DNA from: Gemmatimonadales bacterium UBA2982
GTDB taxonomy: Bacteria; Gemmatimonadota; Gemmatimonadetes; Longimicrobiales; Gaopeijiaceae
Length of the DNA stretch: 64,000 nt
Direction: 5' to 3'
Assembly (NCBI GenBank): GCA_002347035.1
Contig: DEAM01000005.1
Span: forward strand, 216,108 to 280,107
Shown here in pieces: positions 28,789 through 37,912 of the stretch. The first letter of the stretch is position 1; every line of letters begins with the position of its first letter. The notes under the pieces were generated by a model. That model saw only the letters and a list, made by a program, of their open reading frames with translations, ran no database searches and had not been told where the DNA came from. A program made the position numbers and the translations under genes.

Positions 28789-30551
28789 CACTCGACTGGA
28801 TCGTCATAGCGACTTATAGCTCGGTCGCGGTTACCACCGGTCTGTATTTTGCCCATCGGGCAGGCCGTGAAACAGGACAATTCTTTCTCGGAGGGCGTTC
28901 TATGCCCTGGTGGCTCCTGGGCACATCAATGGTCGCCACAACGTTTTCGACTGATACACCTAACCTCGTAACCGATCTTGTTCGCACTGGGGGTGTGAGC
29001 CAGAACTGGCTCTGGTGGGCTTTTTTGATCACCGGGATGTGTACGGTGTTCTTCTACGCTCAGCTCTGGCGTCGTTCGCGTGTCCTTACTGATATCGGGT
29101 TTTACGAGCTACGCTACTCTGGTGTGCCTGCGGCTTTCTTACGTGGCTTCCGAGCTCTATACCTCGGCGTGTTTTTCAATGTGATGATCATGGCGACTGT
29201 TACCCTGGCTGCCATTAAGATCGGGGGTGTTCTTCTTGGCATACCTGCATGGCAGGTGGTCGTCTTTGCAGGAACGGTGACCGCACTGTATTCGACAACG
29301 TCTGGCCTATGGGGCGTGGTTGTTACAGACCTACTTCTTTTTGTGATCGCGATGATTGGCTCTTTAGCTGCCGCATATTATGCGGTTGCTCAGCCTGAAG
29401 TTGGAGGACTCTCAGGACTTTTTGTCCACCCTGCGTTGGACGGTAAGCTTAGCCTGTTCCCAGACTTTAATGATTGGAGGACGGCCACAGCGGTCTTTAT
29501 TGTCCCGATTGCTGTTCAGTGGTGGAGTACTTGGTACCCGGGAGCTGAGCCTGGGGGGGGGGGCTACGTGGCGCAACGTATGTTAGCCGCAAAAGATGAA
29601 AGTCATGCTCTAAAAGCTACGCTCTGGTTCAATGTCGCCCACTACGCGCTGCGACCATGGCCATGGATTATTGTCGCACTGGCTTCGCTAATAATTTATC
29701 CCACACTTGAGTCCATACAGGCAGCTTTCCCTCATGTAGACTCTGAGATAATCCGACACGACCTAGCATATCCTGCCATGCTTGTCTTCCTTCCTTCCGG
29801 TCTCCTGGGACTCGTAGTAGCATCTCTAGCAGCAGCATACATGTCGACTATAAGCACTCACTTGAACTGGGGAGCCTCATACATCGTCGACGATGTGTAT
29901 CGTCGATTTATCGCCAAGCATGAGAGTGAGCGTCATTACGTGTGGGTTGGTAGAGCATCGACGATTGGCCTCATTATGATGGCCAGCGTGGTAGCGTTGT
30001 GGCTTGAGAATGCTCTTCAAGCTTTTCAGATACTGCTCCAGATCGGCGCCGGAACCGGACTTGTCTTTCTACTACGCTGGTTTTGGTGGCGGATCAACGT
30101 GTGGAGCGAGCTGTCAGCAATGGGGATCTCATTCATGGTGGCAATCTACTTCCAGTTCCTCCATACAGCGCTCGGATTTCAAGCCTGGGATCCCTCTCTC
30201 CAGCTGGTCTGTGGCGTTGTCGTGACCTCAATCGGCTGGTTGAGCGTCACCCTTATGACACCTCCGGTGGATCGTGATACGCTGCGAAAATTCTGTCACC
30301 GTATTCGCCCACTTGGTTCAGGATGGCGAGGTGCCGGGATCGAAGATGATTGGAACGACGGAACTGAGAACCTTACTGCCGCATTCTTGTCATGGTTTCT
30401 CGCATGCATTGCTGTTTACGCGACTTTATTCGCCACAGGCTACGCACTCTATGGACGCAGCGGAGTTGCCTCAGCCTGCTTCGTAGTGGCCATCTTAGCA
30501 GTGGCTGGGTTGCTTAAGACCTTTAACAGGGTGAGCATCCGCAGCACTTAA
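28776..30551 (+). CDS. Sodium:solute symporter (SSS family)
   Basis: A 591-residue SSS transporter with about 14 predicted membrane helices. Typical signatures are the N-terminal FFLGGRSMPWWLLGTSMVATTFS, TTSGLWGVVVTDLLLFV (the family TSGxxGVVxTD motif) and WYPGAEPGGGGYVAQRML. It is expected to import a nutrient using the Na+ gradient. Sequence alone does not give the substrate (sugar, amino acid or organic acid). An 11-base G tract encodes the four-glycine motif (29553-29563). It is divergent from proBA and followed by a terminator hairpin. Confidence 0.9.
   Translation: MQLVTLDWIVIATYSSVAVTTGLYFAHRAGRETGQFFLGGRSMPWWLLGTSMVATTFSTDTPNLVTDLVRTGGVSQNWLWWAFLITGMCTVFFYAQLWRRSRVLTDIGFYELRYSGVPAAFLRGFRALYLGVFFNVMIMATVTLAAIKIGGVLLGIPAWQVVVFAGTVTALYSTTSGLWGVVVTDLLLFVIAMIGSLAAAYYAVAQPEVGGLSGLFVHPALDGKLSLFPDFNDWRTATAVFIVPIAVQWWSTWYPGAEPGGGGYVAQRMLAAKDESHALKATLWFNVAHYALRPWPWIIVALASLIIYPTLESIQAAFPHVDSEIIRHDLAYPAMLVFLPSGLLGLVVASLAAAYMSTISTHLNWGASYIVDDVYRRFIAKHESERHYVWVGRASTIGLIMMASVVALWLENALQAFQILLQIGAGTGLVFLLRWFWWRINVWSELSAMGISFMVAIYFQFLHTALGFQAWDPSLQLVCGVVVTSIGWLSVTLMTPPVDRDTLRKFCHRIRPLGSGWRGAGIEDDWNDGTENLTAAFLSWFLACIAVYATLFATGYALYGRSGVASACFVVAILAVAGLLKTFNRVSIRST
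29553..29563 (+). repeat. Eleven-base poly-G tract inside the symporter gene
   Basis: Eleven consecutive G residues lie in the coding region and encode the conserved PGGGGY segment. Slippage by one base would truncate the symporter at about 45 percent of its length. No other homopolymer this long was seen in a coding sequence of the window. Confidence 0.9.
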
Positions 30552-30575
30552 AAAAAACGAAGGCAGGGTGTCTAC

Positions 30576-30600
30576 TGCGGCGAGGGCCGCATTTAGTTTC
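30576..30600 (+). terminator. Intrinsic terminator after the symporter gene
   Basis: TGCGGC (30576-30581), loop GAGG and GCCGCA (30586-30591) form a 6-bp GC-rich stem. A T-containing tail, TTTAGTTTC, follows. It lies 25 bases after the symporter stop. Confidence 0.6.
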
Positions 30601-30721
30601 TACCTGCAAGGCTAGTCGACCATAGGCGCGTCGAGAATAAATGAGAACTGAAGAATCTCCCCATTCGTTTATATTAAGGGCAATCGTACGACCTGCAAGC
30701 TGCCTACATCCTCTCTAATCC

Positions 30722-33016
30722 TTGACCTCTCAAGCCAAAAGTCCCCAACGGGGCGAGCCTACTTTTGCCCGTAATCTTGGGCTCTTTGATGCGACCATGA
30801 TTGGTGTCGGTGCCATGATTGGCGCCGGCATCTTTGTACTAACTGGAATCGCAGCAGGGGTGTCTGGACCTGCGTCGATTGTGGCTTTCGCCCTTAACGG
30901 TGTTGTAACCCTGCTGACCGCCTTTGCATACGCGGAACTTGCAGCTGCAATTCCAGAGGCTGGTGGAGGATACGCATTCGTCCGGCGTGCTTTCCCTGGC
31001 GTAGTGGGTTTCACAGCCGGATGGATGCTCTGGTTTGCCTATACCGTGGCCTGCAGCCTCTATGCACTAGGCTTTGCAGGATATTTTTGGGAGTTCTTCC
31101 TCAAGTACATGCCGACTGCAGCAGAGGGAATGTTCGGGCTTGTCACTGAGCACGGGGCAGGACTCATAGTCACCTTCGTTGTAGCCGCAATGTTCATCCG
31201 CCTAAACGCCCGCGGATCCGAAGTCACCGGAATGACTGAAAACGTCTTGACGGTCGCCAAGCTTCTGATCTTGGGTGTTTTCATTGCCTACGGGCTCAAG
31301 GCCGTCGGCGTCTCACCGACAGAATCAGCTGGCGCGTTTAACCCATTTTTCCCTCAGGGCATGGGTGGAGTGATCGTAGCCATGGGTCTCACCTTTATAG
31401 CATTCGAGGGATATGACCTCATCGCGACAGTCGCCGAGGAGATCAAGGAACCTGAAAAAAACATACCTCGAGCAACCTTCATATCCTTGGGTATCACAAT
31501 CGTTTTTTATCTACTCATCTTATTTGTATCCCTCGCGGCTGTGAGACCGCCTGGGGGTGAGCCCTCATGGGTTTTCCTAGGGAATTACGGAGAAACAGCG
31601 ATCGTCCAAGCTGCGGAGGGTTTCATGCCCGCTTTTGGTGTCGCTGTAATTGTCTTTGGCGGCCTATTGTCGACCATGTCAGCACTGAATGCGACTATCA
31701 TGGCATCTTCTCGTGTAGCGTTTTCGATGGGCCGAGATCGATGGCTTCCTGGACCGGTTGCAACCATCCACCCTGAGCGCCGCACACCCCACATCGCGAT
31801 CCTCCTGACTGGAGTGATTTTGCTCGTGATGGCACTGACGTTGCCCATCACAGCCGTCGGCTCAGCTGCAAGCCTGATCTTTTTGCTCACTTTTGCGATG
31901 GTGAACCTCGCGGTCATCGTTTTACGCCGTAAGGCGCCGGATTTAAAGCGAAGGTACAAGGTCCCGCTCTACCCGTTTGTCCCCATCCTCGGGATCGTCC
32001 TAAACGTATTTCTAGCAGTTTATCAATTTACGTTTCAACCCCTCGCATGGTATGTAACCATCGGTTGGATCGTCCTCGGCTTAATCCTTTATTACGCGCA
32101 CTTCGAGAAACAAGCTGCTGCAGTAAAGCCACAAGTGCTCGATCGACCGCTTCCCGCTCGGATACAAGCAGACAACGCAGTTGTAGTCCCACTTCACAAT
32201 CCTGACCACGTGGGAGTCCTTCTCGATTATGCGCGCCCTCTGGCTGAGGCCAAAAACAAGGAACTCGTGGCGTATTCAGTAGTCGAAGTCCCGCGACAAC
32301 TTCCGATTCACGAGGGTCTACGCTTCGTGCCGCATCGTGAGGGACTTCTCGATCGAGCGAGAGAGCATGCAGCCGTGCGAGGGCTAGTCGACCTAGGGAC
32401 AGATCTTGTCGTAGCCCACCAAGCCTCAGACGGCATCCTTTCTGGAGCTAAGCGATACGGCGCAGAACTCCTCTTTATGGGATGGAAAGGTTACACCGAC
32501 ACCCGTGATCGTATTTTTGGCGAGGTTGCTGATCAGGTCATCCGTCAATCTCCCTGTGATCTAGCACTCCTTAAAGTAGGTAACCCTGAGCTACCTAAGC
32601 GCTGCCTCTTCCCCACAGCCGGCGGTGCAAATGCTCAACTGGCGGCAGAGATGCTTAACACGCTCGCTCCCGCCCTCGGAATGGAGGTTACCGCGTGCTA
32701 CGTGGTCAAGCCGAATGCTACCGAGGGAGAACGAAATGAAGCCTATGGTTGGATCGACCAAACCGTTAAGCAGCTAGACTCAACAATCCAAATCGAGCGA
32801 AAGCTTATTGAGGCCAGATCCATTGCTGCTGGCATCGCAAAAGAGAGTCGAGAGTACGACCTGGTAATTCTTGGCGCGGCCCGCGAGCCATTCCTGAGAC
32901 AGGTGATGTTCGGTGAAATCCCAGAGAAAGTTGCGCGCTATTCATCCGCGTCTGTACTGGTCGTCAAGCGCTACGAGGGTCGCGTACGCTCACTCCTAAA
33001 GCGAGCATTCGGCTAA
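30722..33016 (+). CDS. APC-family amino-acid permease fused to two universal stress domains
   Basis: A 764-residue fusion. Residues 15-455 are an amino-acid/polyamine/organocation permease with TM1 LFDATMIGVGAMIGAGIFVLTG and TM6 region MGLTFIAFEGYDLIATVAEEI, with about 12 helices. Residues about 470-615 and 620-755 are two cytoplasmic UspA-like domains. The second keeps a nucleotide-binding-type tail (LVILGAAREPFL...SASVLVVKRYE). This permease-Usp architecture is a known cationic amino-acid-transporter-like subgroup. The start appears to be TTG with no clear ribosome-binding site. No other start precedes the first conserved motif. The Usp part may sense ATP or stress. Confidence 0.9.
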   Translation: MTSQAKSPQRGEPTFARNLGLFDATMIGVGAMIGAGIFVLTGIAAGVSGPASIVAFALNGVVTLLTAFAYAELAAAIPEAGGGYAFVRRAFPGVVGFTAGWMLWFAYTVACSLYALGFAGYFWEFFLKYMPTAAEGMFGLVTEHGAGLIVTFVVAAMFIRLNARGSEVTGMTENVLTVAKLLILGVFIAYGLKAVGVSPTESAGAFNPFFPQGMGGVIVAMGLTFIAFEGYDLIATVAEEIKEPEKNIPRATFISLGITIVFYLLILFVSLAAVRPPGGEPSWVFLGNYGETAIVQAAEGFMPAFGVAVIVFGGLLSTMSALNATIMASSRVAFSMGRDRWLPGPVATIHPERRTPHIAILLTGVILLVMALTLPITAVGSAASLIFLLTFAMVNLAVIVLRRKAPDLKRRYKVPLYPFVPILGIVLNVFLAVYQFTFQPLAWYVTIGWIVLGLILYYAHFEKQAAAVKPQVLDRPLPARIQADNAVVVPLHNPDHVGVLLDYARPLAEAKNKELVAYSVVEVPRQLPIHEGLRFVPHREGLLDRAREHAAVRGLVDLGTDLVVAHQASDGILSGAKRYGAELLFMGWKGYTDTRDRIFGEVADQVIRQSPCDLALLKVGNPELPKRCLFPTAGGANAQLAAEMLNTLAPALGMEVTACYVVKPNATEGERNEAYGWIDQTVKQLDSTIQIERKLIEARSIAAGIAKESREYDLVILGAAREPFLRQVMFGEIPEKVARYSSASVLVVKRYEGRVRSLLKRAFG

Positions 33017-33036
33017 GGTCTCCTCCTCTTATCAAA

Positions 33037-33064
33037 GTTCGGCAGCCAGCCACTTCTGCTGAAC
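33037..33064. terminator. Hairpin between convergent genes
   Basis: GTTCGGCAG (33037-33045) pairs with CTGCTGAAC (33056-33064) with a single G-U, around a 10-base loop. There is no good T tract on the plus strand. On the minus strand a short TTTGAT follows. It lies between the permease stop and the stop of the next minus-strand gene, so it may end either transcript or protect a 3' end. Confidence 0.4.
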
Positions 33065-33105
33065 CCCAACTACACCCGGACTCAGCGCTGCACTTTCGAC
33101 TTTGA

Positions 33106-33507
33106 TCAGATGGCGTCGATCAAGTCATCCAACAAGAAAAGGTCCGTGAGTAATGCCCTAAGGTGAATGTTCGCATTTAAGTTGTCGATCAACTGCGAAC
33201 TCACGCCTGGAAGGGCTGATACTAGTCTTACAGCAGCAAGTGAATCAGCCGCATCACGCTCCAGAACACTTAAGAAATGATCCCAAGCATCAGAGGGCTC
33301 TGCTCCAGCTTCTTCCACTACTGACCTGAACGCATCTGCAAGACCATCCAAGGCCCCCTCAATTTTACCGAGGAAAATCCGAATTTGACCTACGGTTTTC
33401 GATGCTTGAGCGCCCGAAAGACCCTGCGCCGCGTAGGCGAGAAAGAACTCGTAGCTCTCCTCGATCGCGTCGATCCGTGACTTAACGTCGTCGCGAGCAG
33501 CAGACAC
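33106..33507 (-). CDS. All-helical protein of unknown function, last gene of the hydroxylase operon
   Basis: The family is not recognised. The 133-residue product is almost entirely amphipathic helix, with no signal peptide and no cysteine, haem or metal motif. It contains repeated Leu/Ala heptad-like stretches (QIRIFLGKIEGALDGLADAF, LLTDLFLLDDLIDAI). The start is GTG. It follows the cytochrome b gene by 81 bases on the same strand. The position suggests an accessory or assembly factor for the molybdenum hydroxylase complex, but this is inferred from the gene order only. Confidence 0.65.
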   Translation of the reverse strand: MSAARDDVKSRIDAIEESYEFFLAYAAQGLSGAQASKTVGQIRIFLGKIEGALDGLADAFRSVVEEAGAEPSDAWDHFLSVLERDAADSLAAVRLVSALPGVSSQLIDNLNANIHLRALLTDLFLLDDLIDAI

Positions 33508-33588
33508 AATGCCTCCGTAAGAATGAAAGGATAAAAATAGGTACGAAGGCGGAGGCGCGAGCAGCCAGCTCGCGCCTCCTGCTATCCG

Positions 33589-34488
33589 TTAGCCGTCTTC
33601 GCGTGGAGCGCTCACCGTCGAGTCAGCTAGCGCACCGCCACCTGTGTCACTGGACGCACCACCCGATTCTCCAGTCACCACCCATTTGTCAGGATCAAAA
33701 TGGGCCACGTAATCGTCACGACCAATCCAACCCCGGATCATTGACCAGGTGAGCCAATGCTTCTCAGGACGAAGCGCAAAATAGATATGCGATGCAACCA
33801 GGAGGATGAAAGAAACCCCTGCAAATCCATGGATAACAAACACCAGGCCTACAGTCGCTTCTGACAAGTAATAAGGGTTCCCCCCGGCGAACAAAGGTGT
33901 GTCGATCCGAATCATCATCATCACACCTGTGATAATTGCTGCTAGTGAGGCCACCACGATCGTGTGATGATAGAGCCGGTGATCAAACGGGTACTTGCCT
34001 GCCTTTTCCGGCTCAGGAGCACTGGAGGACATCAAGTGCTTGAGCTGAGCCACACCCTCTCCAATGTCACGAGGGCGGGGACTCATAGACCAGAAGTCCT
34101 GCCAACCGATCGAGTGAATGATGTGATAAACGATCGTGGCAATGAGGACTAACCCTGCTACCCAGTGAATCGTCAGCCAGGCTGGAAAGTCGAAACCCAT
34201 GATCGGGACAAATGCAGTTAATAAAAGAGTCAGCATTGAAGCGGCCATCGTCCAGTGAAAAAGACGCGCTGCCAAAGAGTGCCGCTCAATCCGCTCTGGA
34301 ATTCCAGGAGGTGCAGCTACTGGAGCTTCTTCTTCATGCCCCCCGCTCACTCTGGAGCGATACCAGACAGTGTGGCCAACGACAAAGAGAACAGCCAAAC
34401 CCACTGCCAGCCACATAAGATCCCATGAAACGCCGATTAGAACGTCTCGACCCCAGGGATCAGCCGCACTCCTCCAAAGCCAGTTCAA
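33589..34488 (-). CDS. Membrane cytochrome b (cytochrome b561/FdnI-like)
   Basis: A 299-residue integral membrane protein of the prokaryotic di-haem cytochrome b family. An N-terminal helix (about 18-42) precedes a core of four helices with candidate haem-ligating histidines: RLFHWTMAA, LTIHWVAG and YHIIHSIGW, YHHTIVV, and FVIHGFAGV with ASHIYF. This arrangement resembles the gamma subunit of formate dehydrogenase and similar quinone reductases. It overlaps the FAD-subunit gene by 4 bases, so it very probably passes electrons from the periplasmic molybdenum enzyme to the quinone pool. The start is TTG. Confidence 0.88.
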   Translation of the reverse strand: MNWLWRSAADPWGRDVLIGVSWDLMWLAVGLAVLFVVGHTVWYRSRVSGGHEEEAPVAAPPGIPERIERHSLAARLFHWTMAASMLTLLLTAFVPIMGFDFPAWLTIHWVAGLVLIATIVYHIIHSIGWQDFWSMSPRPRDIGEGVAQLKHLMSSSAPEPEKAGKYPFDHRLYHHTIVVASLAAIITGVMMMIRIDTPLFAGGNPYYLSEATVGLVFVIHGFAGVSFILLVASHIYFALRPEKHWLTWSMIRGWIGRDDYVAHFDPDKWVVTGESGGASSDTGGGALADSTVSAPREDG

Positions 34489-35486
34489 GCAACGCTCCTA
34501 ACGGCCCGCCTCACCAGGTTCCGCATCATCGGGATCTTATAGTCATTGTACTTGAGAGCGACTGCTCCCTCGACAGCCAGATCACCCGCGGCGTCCTGAG
34601 TAGCTTCATCACCAGAAGTTCCACGCACCAGACTCTCAACTGCATCTAGTCGGACCGGATAAGGCGCAACTCCGTTCACGGCGATGCGAGCATCCTCAAT
34701 AGTGCTGCCTGACATCTGGAACGCTGCCGCGACACTCACGAGGCTGAAGTCCCACGAACCGCGGTCCCTTACCTTCTCATAATAATGGCTAGCGTTAGCC
34801 CAGAAGGGGGGGATATAGATCCGAGTTAGCAGGTTATCTCTCTTCATCACAGTCATCCGTTCAATATCGATCGAGGGGCCAATGAAGAAGTCCTCTGCAT
34901 CGAAAGTATTCGGACCACCGGTATCTTCTACGATCATCTTGGCGTCTAATGCGATGAGTGCCGGCGCTGTGTCAGAAGGGTTAACCGCTACACACCGACT
35001 CCGACCCATAATAGCGTGCTCTCGGTTCATCGCCTCCGGGGCGCCTGCATAGCACGTGTTACCACCCGCGCGATAGCAGGGCCACCCACTCCGGTAATAC
35101 CAGCAGCGGGTATCTTGAGCCACGTTACCGCCCAAGGTGCCCTGATTTCGGATCTGAGGCGTAGCAACGTGCTCAGCCGCTTCCGCAAGAAGAGGGTACT
35201 CGCTTTGCACTCGGGGGTGGTTGACCACCTCGGTTAGCGAAGTCATCGAGCCAATCTCAATGCCACCTGGACCCGCATCACTGATGCCTGACAAATCAGA
35301 GATTCCGCCGAGATCTACAACGATGCTGGGGCGCTTAACACGGTCCTTGAACCAGTCGAACGAATCGAGTCCGCCGGCCAGAACCCACGCCTCTTCTCCG
35401 TTATCAGCGAGAATCTCTAGTGCATCTCCTATCGACGCCGGCTGCACAAGATCGAAAGCCGGAATCATATCCTTGACTATGGCCAT
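34485..35486 (-). CDS. Molybdenum hydroxylase FAD subunit with [4Fe-4S]-type insert (PaoB-like)
   Basis: A 333-residue FAD-binding middle subunit of the CO dehydrogenase/xanthine oxidase family. FAD motifs are VLAGGLDSF near 36-43 and IRNQGTLGGNVAQD at 112-125. Four cysteines, C128, C137, C145 and C165, occur in an inserted loop with the same spacing style as the [4Fe-4S] loop in E. coli PaoB. The segment VRDRGSWDFSLVSVAA also matches that subgroup. The protein has no signal peptide and should be carried through the membrane by the Tat-tagged small subunit. It lies 11 bases after the large-subunit gene. Confidence 0.88.
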   Translation of the reverse strand: MAIVKDMIPAFDLVQPASIGDALEILADNGEEAWVLAGGLDSFDWFKDRVKRPSIVVDLGGISDLSGISDAGPGGIEIGSMTSLTEVVNHPRVQSEYPLLAEAAEHVATPQIRNQGTLGGNVAQDTRCWYYRSGWPCYRAGGNTCYAGAPEAMNREHAIMGRSRCVAVNPSDTAPALIALDAKMIVEDTGGPNTFDAEDFFIGPSIDIERMTVMKRDNLLTRIYIPPFWANASHYYEKVRDRGSWDFSLVSVAAAFQMSGSTIEDARIAVNGVAPYPVRLDAVESLVRGTSGDEATQDAAGDLAVEGAVALKYNDYKIPMMRNLVRRAVRSVA

Positions 35487-35497
35487 TTTTCGTCTCC

Positions 35498-37900
35498 CTA
35501 GCCGACGTGCTGTTGAAGGGGACTAAACGGAATCTCTCGTCCTTCAAGCTCGGCGAGAATGATGTCTGGAGTAAGTGGTGTTCTGCAGAGGCATGTTCCA
35601 CCCATCGCATCTGCGATTGCAGTCGTCAGTGCAGCCGATCCAGCTCCCACCGGAGGTTCACCGATTCCCTTCGCACCCACTGGCGTCTGCGGATCGGGTA
35701 TGCCGATGGCTCCCGCCAGCATGTTAGTAGGCACGTCGAGGATTCCCGGCGGCCGGGCCGTGTACAAGCGGTTCGCAAAGGGGACTCCGTATTGCGGATC
35801 GAAGACCCACTTCTGGGACATCGCCATACCCATGCCCTGTATGCTACCACCCAGTATCTGGGCGTTAAGGCTTCTCGGGTGAATCACAGTACCGCAGTCA
35901 GCCATGCCGACGTACTCGAGCAATTCAACCATACCGGTCTCTTCATCGAGCTCGACCAGAGCCATTCCAGCAACCCAACTCTGGAGACCTCCCTGGCCAC
36001 CGTAGTTATCTCTCGCTATACCCATGAGCCCCTGACCCGTGAGCCGTTGGGCAACTGGTAGGGTTTCCGTGGCAGAGATATCCTCTGGCAAAACGCTACC
36101 GTCGTATTCTCCGCCCATAGCGATCGCGGCTTCAGCAACCTGACCGAACGTCATGCTTCCACCCGGACCCGAAACACGACCGTTATCAACGTTGTACGAA
36201 CCCGGACTTCCACCCAGACGGTTCGATGCGATCGCTCGAATCTTCCTGAGCGCGTCCGTCGCAGCAGCCAAGTTGGCCCGCGTATGAGCGTGCGTTGTCT
36301 GGCTGCCCGCCTGAACAGAACTCCTCGGCTGACCCTGAGTCGAGTTGCCCCAGAGAATCTCAACCTGATCCCAGTTTAAGCCTAACAACTCAGCTGCTGG
36401 CCTTGCCGTATCAGCGATGGAATGTGTTCCTAGGTTCCCGATACCCTGATGGACCTGAAGCTGTCCGTCTGGGCGGATGATCATCAAGCCATCGTAGCCA
36501 CGGGAACCGGCAGTGTACGGTGAGAGCGCCAGTCCAACTCCCGTAACCTTCGACCCATTACGTCGACCAGAAAGTGCCTGCTTGCCTTCCCAGTCGAACG
36601 CTTCGGCGGCCATATCCAGGGCCTCACGAGCGAAGACACTCGTAAGCGTCCCATTCCTAGGCCCGAACTCGACGTCTGCTGTCGGAGCATTGAGACGGCG
36701 CATAGCTAGACGATCAACGCCAAGCTCTCGGGCTGCCTTATCGTGGATTGGTTCTAGCATCCCCACAATTTGTGCGCCACCCGGCGCACGCTGCGCGGCC
36801 TTCGGTGGTGTATTTGCGTACATCGCGACACCACGGAAACGCATGCTAGCCGGCGTGTAGATAAGGTCCGCCGTGCTTGCCCCACTGTTCAGGTCACCAG
36901 CACCGTAAGGACCACTATCCTGAACAGTGATCAAGTCTATCGCCGTTACCTTACCATCTGCGCGGAAACCCATCTTCACCCAGCTCTGGAAGCCGGGGCG
37001 GGCCCGCCCCAAGTAGTTCTCTTCGTACCGGGTCACTCTATGCATCACCGGGCGCCCAATCTTCCTAGCTAGGAGAGGCGCGATGACCATGTGAGTGGTT
37101 CCGGCGATCTTACCACCGAAGCCTCCACCGCAGTACTCAGCTATACAAGTAACGTCACCTTCGTCCATGTCGAAAATGCCAGCTACGGTCTGCTTCGCAC
37201 GCTGTGCGCTCTGGGTTGAGACATGGATGACAAGTCGTCCATTCTCCCAGTACGCCATAGTGGAGCGGGGCTCCATTGGATGGTGTGATACCGACTGGTG
37301 AACAATCGCCTCTTCTAAGACCAGATCGGCTTCAGCCATTGCAGCGTCGACATCACCTTTTTCCCAGTTACTTGTCGTAAGCTCGGAATCGACATCTGGC
37401 ATGTTGCCTGCCGCGATGTCAGCGAAGTTCTGGTCGGACCACTTAAGGTCCATCCAGCCATCCTGGCCAGCAAATCTATTGCCCTCTGTGTAGGCACTAG
37501 GCCCGCCCGGCCTTAGGCTATCGAGCGGATCGAGTACGAATGGGAGTGGCTCTAGATCTACCTCTATAGCTTCCAACGCAGCAGCAGCGATTTCTTCCGT
37601 TTCCGCAACCACCGCTAAGATGGGCTCGCCCTCGTACTTGGGCTCGTCGGTGAGAGCCTGCTCCCGGGGCCCTTCTACCGCAGGCACCTCGTCCGCTCTC
37701 ATTATGTCGATGACCCCATCCATTGCCAGCGCTCGACTTGCGTCGACGCTTCGCACACGCGCATGGGGCATGGGGCTAAGGAGAAGCTTCGCAAAAGCCA
37801 TATTGTCGGCTCGGAAGTCTTCTGCGTATTTGGCGCGTCCGGTCACCTTTGCTCTGAGATCCGGCGGCGCGATGTCTCTTCCTATCAGCTGTTCAGCCAT
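35498..37900 (-). CDS. Molybdopterin-binding catalytic subunit (aldehyde/xanthine-type, PaoC-like)
   Basis: An 800-residue catalytic subunit of a molybdenum hydroxylase. The N-terminal Ald_Xan_dh_C domain begins VTGRAKYAEDF, and molybdopterin-contacting motifs include CGGGFGGK, QRAPGGAQ and IGNLGTHSIADTARPAAELL. The catalytic glutamate is expected at about E748 in GAKGIGEPP. The AYxCSFR loop of form-I CO dehydrogenase is absent, so aldehyde or N-heterocycle oxidation is more likely than CO. Slightly longer than E. coli PaoC. It is 12 bases after the [2Fe-2S] gene in a small-large-medium subunit order. Confidence 0.9.
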   Translation of the reverse strand: MAEQLIGRDIAPPDLRAKVTGRAKYAEDFRADNMAFAKLLLSPMPHARVRSVDASRALAMDGVIDIMRADEVPAVEGPREQALTDEPKYEGEPILAVVAETEEIAAAALEAIEVDLEPLPFVLDPLDSLRPGGPSAYTEGNRFAGQDGWMDLKWSDQNFADIAAGNMPDVDSELTTSNWEKGDVDAAMAEADLVLEEAIVHQSVSHHPMEPRSTMAYWENGRLVIHVSTQSAQRAKQTVAGIFDMDEGDVTCIAEYCGGGFGGKIAGTTHMVIAPLLARKIGRPVMHRVTRYEENYLGRARPGFQSWVKMGFRADGKVTAIDLITVQDSGPYGAGDLNSGASTADLIYTPASMRFRGVAMYANTPPKAAQRAPGGAQIVGMLEPIHDKAARELGVDRLAMRRLNAPTADVEFGPRNGTLTSVFAREALDMAAEAFDWEGKQALSGRRNGSKVTGVGLALSPYTAGSRGYDGLMIIRPDGQLQVHQGIGNLGTHSIADTARPAAELLGLNWDQVEILWGNSTQGQPRSSVQAGSQTTHAHTRANLAAATDALRKIRAIASNRLGGSPGSYNVDNGRVSGPGGSMTFGQVAEAAIAMGGEYDGSVLPEDISATETLPVAQRLTGQGLMGIARDNYGGQGGLQSWVAGMALVELDEETGMVELLEYVGMADCGTVIHPRSLNAQILGGSIQGMGMAMSQKWVFDPQYGVPFANRLYTARPPGILDVPTNMLAGAIGIPDPQTPVGAKGIGEPPVGAGSAALTTAIADAMGGTCLCRTPLTPDIILAELEGREIPFSPLQQHVG

Positions 37901-37912
37901 GAGTCTCTCCGC

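Noticed and set aside
35498..37900. CO dehydrogenase (CoxL, form I)
   Set aside because: The AYxCSFR active-site loop of form-I CoxL is absent; the protein has the RAPGGAQ and GAKGIGEPP style of aldehyde/xanthine-type enzymes.
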